DNA of 64,000 bases. Source: Oceanidesulfovibrio marinus. GTDB lineage: Bacteria > Desulfobacterota > Desulfovibrionia > Desulfovibrionales > Desulfovibrionaceae. The number at the start of each line of letters is the position of its first letter. Within the stretch, counting starts at the first letter, position 1. The notes under the pieces are model-generated. The model worked only from the letters and a program-made list of their open reading frames with translations, was not told where the DNA came from and made no database searches. The translations under genes and the position numbers were made by a program. The DNA lies in the NCBI RefSeq assembly GCF_013085545.1, contig NZ_CP039543.1, forward strand, positions 744,001-808,000, written 5' to 3'. Shown one piece after another: positions 21,459 to 29,370 of this stretch.

Positions 21459-21605
21459 AGATTATAAGTCTATCGTGACTACCAAAGATTGATTTTATCC
21501 CAAAGTGACGACTGCATTGACTGGCAAGGCCTGCGCGGCTATTTCGCGTTCCTTGCCTCCTCGGGGTCAATCCATCACTAGACTATAAAGCTATCGCGTC
21601 TACCA
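21459..21605. repeat. Imperfect direct repeats flanking a hairpin, after the CRISPR array
   Basis: AGATTATAAGTCTATCGTGA followed by CTACCA (21459-21484) recurs as AGACTATAAAGCTATCGCGT followed by CTACCA (21580-21605), about 20 of 26 positions identical. Between them ATTGAC (21516-21521) can pair with GTCAAT (21566-21571) and GGCAAGG (21523-21529) with CCTTGCC (21551-21557). Inside lies a possible GCGCG/CGCG step. No coding sequence is seen from 21432 to 21639. It could be a small structured RNA or a relic of an insertion. Confidence 0.45.
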
Positions 21606-21639
21606 GTCTCAGGTCTCTCAGGGAAACCGTTCCTTTCTT

Positions 21640-22428
21640 TCAACCCAGTCGTTTTGGATACGGCCTATCCTCGTATTTCCCCAGCTTGTCCCGTCCACGC
21701 TTAAAGGCATGAGCTTCCTCCAGGTGGTGATCGACCAGCAACTCCACTGCTGATTCGAGCATCTCCCCCAGTTGGCGCAGGACGCGACCACGGCTTCGCG
21801 GGTAGACGTGCATCTCCTCGACCACGACTTGCGTAGACTGTCCGAGGTTGCCACGGCGTTGCACCTCACGTTCCCAACGCTTGTGTGAGCCTGAGGCCAT
21901 GCGGTGGACGATCTTGGCGGCCTGGACGCGTTTGTACTCAATTTTTGAGTCCGGTTGCGGGTCATCCAGGACAAGCATCTCGACGGCCAGCCACGCCGCG
22001 ATGACCACGCGCGGGTCGACTTCCTTCTTTCGGAGGCGGGCGATGGCTGCCTTGGCTCGTTCCTTTGGTTTCAGCCCACGTAAGCGGAAAGCCTCCACAT
22101 GCGGCCCAGCTTGCTGGTAGAGGCCTTTTACGCGCTGGATGGCATTCTCCACCCACGGCAGGTTTTCATTGTCCAGAAGCCACAACAGGGCGGCTTGGCG
22201 GTATGGATTCAGCTGCTTGGCCGTGTACGATCCCTTGTACGGGCTCCCATGGCGCTGGTAGTGCTCGGCATGGGCGCGGCAGAAGCGCTGGTCCAGCCCG
22301 TCCGATGTTCCGGCTCTGGCTGGCTTGCTACATCCCATAACACGGCAGTAGCCGTACATGTGGTTCGGTCGTTTGGCGTTGGCGACTACCTCGTCATGCC
22401 TTTTCTTACGCGTGTTCCAGTTCGTCAT
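21640..22428 (-). CDS. Hypothetical mobile-element protein with Cys/His motif
   Basis: This 262-residue basic protein is not recognised as a named family. Near the N-terminus it has CRVMGC, then about 20 residues later RFCRAHAEHYQRHGSP. The spacing of three Cys and two His suggests a small zinc-binding knuckle resembling HNH-associated or phage DNA-binding proteins. The rest is helical and charged (RVKGLYQQ, PKERAKAAIARLRKKE, HHLEEAHAF). The start follows a weak ribosome site. It lies within the tRNA-Ser island, in the minus-strand mobile gene set between the CRISPR array and the polymerase-like gene. A role in DNA handling is only a guess. Confidence 0.6.
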   Translation of the reverse strand: MTNWNTRKKRHDEVVANAKRPNHMYGYCRVMGCSKPARAGTSDGLDQRFCRAHAEHYQRHGSPYKGSYTAKQLNPYRQAALLWLLDNENLPWVENAIQRVKGLYQQAGPHVEAFRLRGLKPKERAKAAIARLRKKEVDPRVVIAAWLAVEMLVLDDPQPDSKIEYKRVQAAKIVHRMASGSHKRWEREVQRRGNLGQSTQVVVEEMHVYPRSRGRVLRQLGEMLESAVELLVDHHLEEAHAFKRGRDKLGKYEDRPYPKRLG

Positions 22429-22501
22429 AGCTTACGGGTCCCTCTAAGGGAGAGTGGGGTGATTTATAGTTTACCTAGGCATGATTGATTGATGGATTCC
22501 C

Positions 22502-23794
22502 TCAAACATCTTCCTTAATTAAGCCCTTTACTCCAGCATGGCGGGAGAAGATCGAGAGCATGATCTTCTTCGATATCTCCTTCCGTGATGCTGGAACCAG
22601 GATTGCATCATGGATGGGCAAGGCGGTGGTGTCTTGATCGATCAAGGAGAGGAGGATGTCGACAAGGATTTGACTCTCGATGAACTGAACCTCATGGCCG
22701 ATGCCGGTATAAAAGGTCTGCTTGATCGCGGGGTGAGCGGATTCGATGGCATTCGTCACCTCGGCTATGGAGTGATTATCCTCGAACTCCTTCCTCACAC
22801 CCCTGGGCATACGTGTGAGTGGAGCTTCCACAAAGAACATGCTGTTCATGACTTTTTTGATCCCAGGGCGGTACGCCTCAAAGCCAGGGATCATGTAGGC
22901 ATCGTCCATGGGCAGCCGCCGCCCACACAAACCATAGATGATCCGAGGCCCCATCTGGGAAAAGTCCAACTCCACGGCCTCCTCGCCATTGATGAGCAGG
23001 CCTTTGCGTCTCTGCGTTTTCTTCAGCCCCAGCCAGAAGCCACCAAACAGGCGGCCCCCTCTATCAAAGCGCCCTCTGGTGAAAACACGATGCAGGCGGC
23101 GGCCTGTGACATCAACCGGGCAGTCTTCGTCCTGGCAGCTTTCGTCGAACTCCAGGTCGGCCTGTTCGAGCCAGCTGTTTATCTTCCCCATCTGCTCCCG
23201 GTAGAGGGTGGTCGTGGGGGTGTCCTCGTAGTCGATGAGTGATGCTTCATCCCAGTACCCGTCTTTGGTCCGCTTCAGGTGGATGACCTCTTCGTTGTCT
23301 GAGCGCTTGAGGTCGTCCAGCGTGATTCCGTGCTCCTGGACTTGCATGATGAGACTTCCACCGGCGCGGATGGTCGTTTTTTTCGCCGGGCCGAAAAAGC
23401 CCTTATGGCCCATCTTCTGTTCGAGGAAGGCCAGTTCAGGACTCGACAGCCGGTTCAAGATATCAGGCAACGTCTTTGAAAACGCCCGAGGCTTGTAGCG
23501 CCCCACTTGCCCGAGTTGGACATGCGAACGGGTGATGAAAACGCCGTTGCCCGAGGCTGTAAGGTGGTGGTGAATCAGATCGCAGACCAGAGCGGAGATG
23601 GTAGCCTCGAAAGTCTCCTGGTCTGCTTTTCTGCGCTTCCGTTGGCGGAGCTGGAATTGGACTTCGTAGTCCTGGAGCTGATTGACGACGTCGCGGACAA
23701 TCGCCTGGGCCTTCTCGGTTTTTGGTTCTCGCCAGGGATTGAAAGGGCGGTCTCGAAGGGGGTCGGGGAGGTCCTCTTCTTGTTTGTTCATCAT
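22502..23794 (-). CDS. Compact family-A-polymerase-like protein of unknown role
   Basis: This 430-residue protein shows, in the right order, the three palm/finger motifs of family A polymerases. ELDFSQMGPRIIYGL fits motif A (DxSQxxxR), YRPGIKKVMNSMFF fits the O-helix pattern RxxxK, and LPIHDAILVP fits motif C, with Ala in place of the usual Glu of HDE. Before motif A is a conserved-looking block FDRGGRLFGGFW. The N-terminal 230 residues are not recognised, and no exonuclease motif is seen. The protein is much shorter than PolA. Both catalytic Asp positions are present, so activity is possible. It lies in the island beside phage-type genes. The polymerase link rests on motif reading, not on an alignment. 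Confidence 0.6.
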   Translation of the reverse strand: MMNKQEEDLPDPLRDRPFNPWREPKTEKAQAIVRDVVNQLQDYEVQFQLRQRKRRKADQETFEATISALVCDLIHHHLTASGNGVFITRSHVQLGQVGRYKPRAFSKTLPDILNRLSSPELAFLEQKMGHKGFFGPAKKTTIRAGGSLIMQVQEHGITLDDLKRSDNEEVIHLKRTKDGYWDEASLIDYEDTPTTTLYREQMGKINSWLEQADLEFDESCQDEDCPVDVTGRRLHRVFTRGRFDRGGRLFGGFWLGLKKTQRRKGLLINGEEAVELDFSQMGPRIIYGLCGRRLPMDDAYMIPGFEAYRPGIKKVMNSMFFVEAPLTRMPRGVRKEFEDNHSIAEVTNAIESAHPAIKQTFYTGIGHEVQFIESQILVDILLSLIDQDTTALPIHDAILVPASRKEISKKIMLSIFSRHAGVKGLIKEDV

Positions 23795-23822
23795 CTATTC
23801 TCGTGAGATAAGCTTTTCTTGC

Positions 23823-24869
23823 TCAACCATAAACTAACCACCCCGCATGCGGGAAAGGTGAAAGATATGGAATGAGGAAATGTCCTGCAAGGATAATTCG
23901 GAGGGGTTGGGGGACTCGACGTCCAAAGTCAGCCCTCCGGACTACCCGCGTCTGATGGCCACTCCAGCCATTCCCGGCGTTGGCGGCGATCAATACCTTG
24001 AACAGCCCCCGGTCCTGGAGGTGCTTCATGGGGAGGTTCTTGTACTGACCGCTGGGGTAGGTGGACTTGTAGAGGAACCCATGCTCCCGCAACAGGCGGG
24101 TCAGGTCCGAGACGTTCATGTCCAGCACCTTGGCGACCGCCGTGAAGTTCATGGTTCCGGTGGAGTCCATGTAGTTATGGAAGAACTCGGTGGGGCCAGT
24201 CATCGCCTCGTTCTGGTGGAACAGCTTCACGTTCCGGCGGGCCAGCTCCAGGTTGGCCTTGAGGGCTTTGTCCCGCTCCTTCTGCACACGCTCCAGGGTG
24301 GAGTCGGCCACCTTCATGGCCCGCGCCATGATCTCGGCGTCGGACATCTCCGTGGTGGCGTGGATGTAGCCGCCGGTCTTGCGGATGGTGGGGAGGACTT
24401 CGTGGGTCACCCACCGCTTGAACCGTTTGGCCTCGGGCTTGCGGGAGCGGAGGATGAGGGAGTAGAGACCAGCTTCGTTGATAACGAGGATATCCTGATT
24501 TCCCCGCTCGTTAATTCCAATGGCCCTCTTGTTGAGGGTCATTCGCTCGTCTTCATCCAAGTCCCGTTGGATGTTATTCGTGTCGATCCCGAGGATCACG
24601 CACACATCCTTCGCCACGAACCACGGTTCCCCATTCTCATCCTGAATCACACGAACCCTCCGCTTGGGGTGTTCGCTGTCTTCGAGCATGGGGAACTTGA
24701 AGTTCATGATCTCCTGACCAGACTCGGTCTTGGTGATTTCCAGGAACTTCTTATCGAGGTAGGGGCGGTGCTTGCGCATGGTTACTTCCACGTCCTCTTT
24801 GGTGATGTCGTGGTGCTGCTGGATTGCGCCAAGGGTGGTCGGGCCGATGTTGTAGTCCATAAGGCTCAT
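23823..24869 (-). CDS. BRO-N / KilAC-type phage antirepressor
   Basis: The 348-residue product has a BRO-N domain at about residues 65-155 (PWFVAKDVCVILGI, INEAGLYSLILRSRKPEAKRFKRWV, VLPTIRKTGGY). A coiled-coil linker and a KilAC/ANT-like DNA-binding region follow (TGTMNFTAVAKVLDMNVSDLTRLLREHG). Such proteins act as phage antirepressors or DNA-binding regulators. The last 45 residues or so do not resemble the usual KilAC end and may result from a frameshift. A ribosome site (AGGAGAG) precedes the ATG. The gene points to a phage ancestry for this part of the island. Confidence 0.75.
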   Translation of the reverse strand: MSLMDYNIGPTTLGAIQQHHDITKEDVEVTMRKHRPYLDKKFLEITKTESGQEIMNFKFPMLEDSEHPKRRVRVIQDENGEPWFVAKDVCVILGIDTNNIQRDLDEDERMTLNKRAIGINERGNQDILVINEAGLYSLILRSRKPEAKRFKRWVTHEVLPTIRKTGGYIHATTEMSDAEIMARAMKVADSTLERVQKERDKALKANLELARRNVKLFHQNEAMTGPTEFFHNYMDSTGTMNFTAVAKVLDMNVSDLTRLLREHGFLYKSTYPSGQYKNLPMKHLQDRGLFKVLIAANAGNGWSGHQTRVVRRADFGRRVPQPLRIILAGHFLIPYLSPFPHAGWLVYG

Positions 24870-24896
24870 TAGTTCTCTCCTATATCTTGTTGGCAG

Positions 24897-25136
24897 CTAG
24901 CCAACGGTGATGGTCACGGTGGTGCCTGCCGGGAGGGCCTCGACCTGGAGGGTGTCGTCGTAGATGACCTCACCACTATCGAGCGCGACGACTTCATCGT
25001 CATCGTCTTTGATGATGTAGCAGGCGAAGTGGCGCGACTCTCTCTCAATGACGCGGCATATCTGGCCGTACTCCATGTCGCCTGACACGGTGACGCAGTT
25101 CTTGGTGGGCGTGGTGATGGTGTTGGTCCTGGCCAT
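24897..25136 (-). CDS. Small acidic phage-like protein of unknown function
   Basis: A start at 25136 with AGGAGAG just upstream gives a 79-residue protein, in preference to the longer open frame that overlaps the polymerase fragment. It is acidic, with a run of four Asp (IIKDDDDEVVALDSGEV) and predicted beta strands at the C-terminus (LPAGTTVTITVG). No family is recognised. It follows the T7-type polymerase tail by 11 bases and precedes the BRO gene, so it probably belonged to the same phage module. Confidence 0.55.
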   Translation of the reverse strand: MARTNTITTPTKNCVTVSGDMEYGQICRVIERESRHFACYIIKDDDDEVVALDSGEVIYDDTLQVEALPAGTTVTITVG

Positions 25137-25147
25137 GCTGTTCTCTC

Positions 25148-25318
25148 CTAGTGCGTCTCGGCCCAGTTCGAGCCGATCTTGTATTCCCCATCCAGGGGGA
25201 TATTGAGCTTGAAGTAGCGCCCGGCCTCGCGGAATGACTCCACGGCCATCTTGCCGAACTCCTCTTCCAGGCCCTTGCGGACTTGGTTGCCCTTGAAGTC
25301 CGGGAAGGGGTGGATGAT
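25148..25318 (-). pseudogene. C-terminal fragment of a T7-type (family A) phage DNA polymerase
   Basis: The minus strand encodes 56 residues ending KLNIPLDGEYKIGSNWAETH before a TAG stop. T7-like DNA polymerases end in a similar pattern (the phage T7 enzyme ends KMGPNWAICH), and the preceding helix VRKGLEEEFGKMAVESFREAG fits the end of the palm. The frame is closed by TAG at 25319-25321 and no catalytic motifs lie upstream, so only the tail remains. The fragment lies directly before the 79-residue gene and records a lost phage replication gene. The stretch 25319-25600 shows no gene. Confidence 0.6.
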
Positions 25319-25600
25319 CTACCCAGGGGAGGCAGATTGTGCCCACTCTTTTCGTGGTCATTGATCCTCAGTCCCCACCCTCCCACCTCTCACCCAGAAC
25401 GACGCCCTGTGCGCCTTTCTCCGGCACGAAACGCCATGGGGATAGGCCGTCGGTCATGAAACACCCTTCGGCGCTTCTGAAGCAATCTATGGCGTCTGGA
25501 TGTGTGTTGGTCACAAGGTGCTGGTATTATTTGAGGGCCATCGGATCAAACAGACGCATTGTGAAATATCTCCGTGAAACATTGTCCTCGGTCGAGCAAA

Positions 25601-25634
25601 AGAAAAGCGCCCCAGGCCAGAAGCCTAGAGCGCC
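25601..25634 (-). terminator. Intrinsic terminator after the serine recombinase gene
   Basis: On the minus strand GCGCTCTAGGC and GCCTGGGGCGC form an 11-bp stem (two G-U pairs) around a five-base loop, followed by TTTTCTTTT. It lies about 30 bases past the recombinase stop. Confidence 0.75.
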
Positions 25635-25666
25635 TTGTTGACGACATGATCCACGAGGATGAAGCG

Positions 25667-26257
25667 TCACAGCGAAGCGTACAGCGTGGTCCGGCTCACA
25701 CCATACTCACGCGCCAGCTTCGCCATGGGTTCCCCGCGATTCTTCCTGGCTTTGATCTCCTCCACCTGCTCCTTCGTGAGCGCCTTCTTGCGGCCTTTGT
25801 ACTTGCCCTTGGCTTTGGCTATCGCGATCCCTTCGCGCTGCCTCTCCCGGATCAAGGCCCGCTCGAACTCGGCAAAGGCTCCCATCATCTGGAACATGAG
25901 CTTCTGCATGGAGCTATCTTGCCCGGTGAAGGTCAAGCGCTCCTTGTGGAACTGGACGGTCACGCCACGGCTTGTCAGGTCATCCACGATCTTCTGGAGG
26001 TCTGACAGGTTCCGGGCAAGCCTGTCGATGGAGTGAACATGCAGCGTATCCCCGCTCCGCAGGTAGGCCAGACACTCCTCCAAGCTGGGGCGCTTGGTGT
26101 CCTTGGCGCTGGCTTTATCCTCGAACCGCCGATCCAGGGTAACCTCTTCAAGCTGCCTGCCGGTGTTCTGGTCCACCGTGCTCACCCGTAGGTATCCAAC
26201 CTGCTGCCCGCCGTTGGTGCCGTTCTCTCGCTGGCTGTGTGTGGTCGTATTCGTCAT
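25667..26257 (-). CDS. Serine recombinase (resolvase/invertase family)
   Basis: With the start at 26257 the product has 196 residues, the usual size for small resolvases. The catalytic domain shows VGYLRVSTVDQNTGRQ with the nucleophilic Ser. It continues with SIDRLARNLSDLQKIVDDL and MMGAFAEFERALIRERQREG, and ends in a helix-turn-helix (MAKLAREYGVSRTTLYASL). Such enzymes resolve cointegrates or invert DNA. A longer in-frame start at 26320 exists but adds residues without family similarity. It is the second recombinase of the island and could serve dimer resolution or regulate mobility. Confidence 0.9.
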   Translation of the reverse strand: MTNTTTHSQRENGTNGGQQVGYLRVSTVDQNTGRQLEEVTLDRRFEDKASAKDTKRPSLEECLAYLRSGDTLHVHSIDRLARNLSDLQKIVDDLTSRGVTVQFHKERLTFTGQDSSMQKLMFQMMGAFAEFERALIRERQREGIAIAKAKGKYKGRKKALTKEQVEEIKARKNRGEPMAKLAREYGVSRTTLYASL

Positions 26258-26412
26258 GGTGGCTGTCTCCTTGGTGGTGTGGCCGGGTAGGTCGTGCCTG
26301 TACTGTTCGGATAGAGCCATAGACTACCATGGACACAACGTCAAGAAAACCTAATTTCGATTCTAGGCGAACACATTTCATGGGTACCCTGAGTGTAAGG
26401 ATGGGGTACACT

Positions 26413-26625
26413 CTAGATGGACATGTGCCCGTGGTCGATCATACCCACCTGCCGCGCCGCACCTTCGGGGTGTCGTCGTCCATGCTCCGCACATCGCCTT
26501 CCCCTCCTGGCCAGCAAGGTGCGCACGTACCATGGTTCAAGGTGGGGGGAGGGCATCAGCGAAAACAACATGAGCAAAAGCGGCACGCTCCAAGCTGTAG
26601 TTCGCGCCAAATTCTCAGGGTTCAT
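26413..26625 (-). CDS. Possible small membrane protein (weak)
   Basis: A 70-codon frame with one hydrophobic stretch (SVPLLLMLFSLMP) lies alone in the 460-base gap between recombinase and integrase. No ribosome site precedes its ATG and the C-terminus looks like random GC-rich translation. It may not be real. Nothing else is recognised between 26258 and 26720. Confidence 0.2.
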   Translation of the reverse strand: MNPENLARTTAWSVPLLLMLFSLMPSPHLEPWYVRTLLARRGRRCAEHGRRHPEGAARQVGMIDHGHMSI

Positions 26626-26720
26626 TTCGGTGTCTTAGGCGATGCAGGAAGCCCCCCACGGGGGGAATGGGCAACGCGACGTATAGAAAGAACCGCTCAC
26701 ATTTTTGTACCAAAAAATTT

Positions 26721-28496
26721 CTAGCGGTTATTCTGATGAAGGTGGTCCAGGGCAAGGCCCCTGTATCGAAGTCTCTGCATCGCCTCATTGAGCTTCTGGA
26801 GCAAGTAGCCGCGCCCATACCGCTCCGACATGCCTTCCTCGCCGTGTCCCTGAAGCGCGTCCATGATTTCTTTGGAGATGTCCGAGTCGCGACAGGCGTC
26901 TTCGAAACAATGGCGGAAGCTATGGAAAGCGTTCTTTTTGCTTTTGACCCCGACCGTGCTCAGGAACCGGCTGAAGCGCTTAGAGAAGGGCGATGAGTAG
27001 TAGCCGTCCTCGCCCATGGGGAGGTCTGGGAAAAGACGCTCTTTGCCTTGCTTGCGACGTTTCTCGACGAGACTCATGAAGCCCATGTCTAAGAGGCTTT
27101 GGTGTATTGGGATGGCGCGTTTCGAGTAGGCAGTCTTGAGGCGCTTGTCTTCGCCAGTGTCGTTGATGTCGAAGAAGAGGATGCCGTTTTCTTCTCGGAT
27201 ATCTTCGACATAAAGCTGGATGATCTCGCCTAGCCGAGCGCCTGTGAAGAGGCTGATGATCGGCACCCAGTAATAGCCAGAGTCCTTGAGGATCAGCTTG
27301 CCCGGTTTAGACCAAAAGTGTTCGGACCGGCACCCCGTATAGATCGGAGCAGAAAAGATGGCGTGGAGTTCGTCAACGCTGAACGGATCGCGTTCTTCGC
27401 GTGAGCGTTTGCGCTGTTTGATCTTCAAGCCCTTGAAGGGACTTGGAGGAGCTTCGTCGTAGTTATCCGCTGCCCAGTTCCAGAAGGAGCCGACAAAGCC
27501 CAGGAGCTAGTTGACGTTGCTGTCAGACATGGGAGGCAAGCCGAGTTTGTGGGCCTTTTCGGCTGCTTTATTGAGTGGAAGGTCCTTCAACTCCTTGTGC
27601 TTGATCCAGTTCGACGGGAGCTTGAGGAGCATGGCTTTGAAGGCACGTGCATCGGACTTTGTGTAGGCATTGATTGGCTTGTCACCCATGGCCGTGATGA
27701 AATGGCTCATCCATGCCCGATGTTCGCGCTCGGTCTTGGGCACCCAGCTCGTTCTAGCCTTTTCCTCGGCCCACGCCTCAACGGCCACGGAAAGCAATGG
27801 GACAAAGGACTGAGGCTCAACTCCAGGAGTAGAAGGGGTTTCTACGACTTCGCCTTCGTTCCTTTGCTGGATGGCTTTTGCGGCCTTGATACTTACGGCC
27901 TGAAGCTCACGCGCCAGTTTACGCCAGCTTGGGGAAGATTTGTCGAGCCTGATGTTGACGTTGTCCCAGGTCAGTATTTCCTCAGCCTCTGAGATGAAAA
28001 ACGGATCAACCTCACCTCGAGCGAAGTCGTGGCGAGTCATGCTGTTCAGAGCCTCGTGGTCTTCGACATATTCATCGAAGGATGAAGGCTTGAAGGCATG
28101 CTTTGCGAACAGGTCGTTGATCTGGTCTGGATCGCCTACAAGAATTTTGGTTTGTCGCCTTTCCGGCGCGAAGCCCTGGAGGCGCGTTTCATCGTCCTCC
28201 TCAAGGCGGTACGCGTAATAGACTTCCCCGATTCGTTTGATCTCAGCTTCGGACAGCTCTTTCACAGGCGGCTTGGCTTGTTGAGCCAGCATGCGCCTGT
28301 GCTCCTCAAATTTACGATCAACTATAGCGGCTGCCACGCGGACCTTGCGAACAGCTTCCTGGTAATCCTTCGTCTTCAGCGAGAAGGTTTCCTCGGTCTT
28401 GGGGTAGTTATCCTTGATGTCAACTGGGATGGCTGCGCGGTGATAATAGACCGCTCCGCGCCGAAAAAGTCGGGGGTGTCCGGGCATCTTTTCCAT
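26721..28496 (-). pseudogene. int: Tyrosine integrase split by one in-frame amber codon
   Basis: One minus-strand frame runs from ATG 28496 to 26721 with a single TAG at 27507-27509. The first part holds the N-terminal arm and core-binding domains (HPRLFRRGAVYYHRAAIP, VPKTEREHRAWMSHFITAMG). After the TAG the frame continues LLGFVGSFWNWAADNYDEAP and the catalytic domain with TGARLGEI, HSFRHCFE, GHGEEG and the Tyr in ERYGRGY, so every catalytic residue survives. The intact protein would have about 591 residues. It is adjacent to tRNA-Ser, its presumed target. The lone nonsense codon suggests recent inactivation, or read-through by a suppressor tRNA. An in-frame ATG at 28613 lies inside the tRNA region and is not believed. 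Confidence 0.85.
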
Positions 28497-28532
28497 GGCT
28501 CCGCTGTAACAGTTTACTGGAGCAGTGGAAAG

Positions 28533-28575
28533 AAAAAAGCCTTGCCTTCCGGTAAGATACCGAGAAGCAAGGCTT
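28533..28575 (-). terminator. Intrinsic terminator of tRNA-Ser supplied by the island
   Basis: On the minus strand AAGCCTTGC pairs with GCAAGGCTT across a structured loop, followed by a T-run. It replaces the terminator now displaced to 9734-9766. Confidence 0.75.
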
Positions 28576-28584
28576 ATAATTTCG

Positions 28585-28603
28585 CTGGCGGAGAGGGTGG
28601 GAT
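28585..28603. other. Right attachment site within the tRNA-Ser 3' end
   Basis: These 19 bases match 9775-9793 exactly. They comprise one base past the encoded CCA, the CCA, the discriminator, the 3' acceptor strand and the edge of the T stem. The island keeps the tRNA functional by supplying or matching this end. Confidence 0.85.
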
Positions 28604-28681
28604 TCGAACCCACGTATCGGCTACTAACCGATAACTCGATTTCGAGTCGAGCGCGTTACGGCCGGACTTCGCTACCTCTCC
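28586..28681 (-). tRNA. tRNA-Ser (anticodon CGA)
   Basis: The minus strand reads GGAGAGGTAGCGAAGTCC at the 5' end and CCTCTCCGCCA at the 3' end, giving a 7-bp acceptor stem, discriminator G and an encoded CCA. The anticodon arm CTCGACTCGAAATCGAG gives CGA (reads UCG). A long variable arm (TTATCGGTTAGTAGCCGATA) confirms a class II tRNA, and the T loop GGTTCGAATCC is present. It is the integration target of the island to its left. Confidence 0.97.
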
Positions 28682-28822
28682 GCATGTCGGTGGGAGTCAT
28701 TCCTCCCAAGTTGGAAGTCGATTATTATATACAACACCGAGACTGAAAGCAAGTAGAGATAGGCGCTGCAGAGAAGAATTCGTACTCGGGTAGGCAGGGC
28801 GGCGTTTGGGCGGCGGGGTGGA

Positions 28823-29317
28823 TTACCGTCGCGCCTTGAAAAAACGCCGCAGCAAGTCGCCGCACTCGTCGGCCAGCACGCCGCCTGTCACGTCCATACG
28901 GTGGTTGAGAAAGGGCAAGGCCGCGGTGTCCATGCAGGAGCCTGCCGCGCCGGTCTTGGGGTCGGGCGCTCCATAGACCAGGTGCGCGACTCGGGCGTGG
29001 ATCATGGCGCCCATGCACATGAGGCAGGGCTCCAGCGTCACGGCCAGGACGGCGCCGGGCAGGCGGTAGTTGCCCACGGCCGCGGCCGCGGCGCGCAAGG
29101 CCTCGATCTCGGCGTGGGCCGTGGGGTCCTGGGCTGAGATGGGCCGGTTGCGGCCGTAGCCCAGAACGCGTCCTTCTGCCGAGAGCACCACCGCGCCGAT
29201 GGGGACCTCGCCCTCATCCTCCGCGCGTTCGGCCTGTTCCAGGGCCAGGCGCATGACGTCCTCCCAGGAGCGCAGGCCCGAATATTCCGGAAACGGGAAC
29301 TCTTCCGTCGCGGTCAC
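28823..29317 (-). CDS. tadA: tRNA-specific adenosine deaminase TadA
   Basis: The 164-residue product has the deaminase zinc site HAE in DPTAHAEIEALR and PCLMCMGAMIHARV, with the TadA pattern VPIGAVVLSAEGRVLGYGRN at the N-terminus. The enzyme converts adenosine 34 to inosine in tRNA-Arg(ACG). DPKTGAAGSCMD is a further TadA hallmark. It is the first core gene after the tRNA-Ser, in the same orientation as purQ. Confidence 0.93.
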   Translation of the reverse strand: MTATEEFPFPEYSGLRSWEDVMRLALEQAERAEDEGEVPIGAVVLSAEGRVLGYGRNRPISAQDPTAHAEIEALRAAAAAVGNYRLPGAVLAVTLEPCLMCMGAMIHARVAHLVYGAPDPKTGAAGSCMDTAALPFLNHRMDVTGGVLADECGDLLRRFFKARR

Positions 29318-29370
29318 GGGGTGATGCTCCGATGCGATGCGCGCGTCCAGAATACTGAAGTCTCCATCCG

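Noticed and set aside
26329-26724. 131-codon plus-strand frame in the recombinase-integrase gap
   Set aside because: No ribosome site, no domain, and a random-looking composition; it runs into the integrase on the other strand.
28497-28613. N-terminal extension of the integrase into tRNA-Ser (peptide GSNPTLSA)
   Set aside because: This peptide is the well-known mistranslation of a tRNA 3' end; the better start is 28496.
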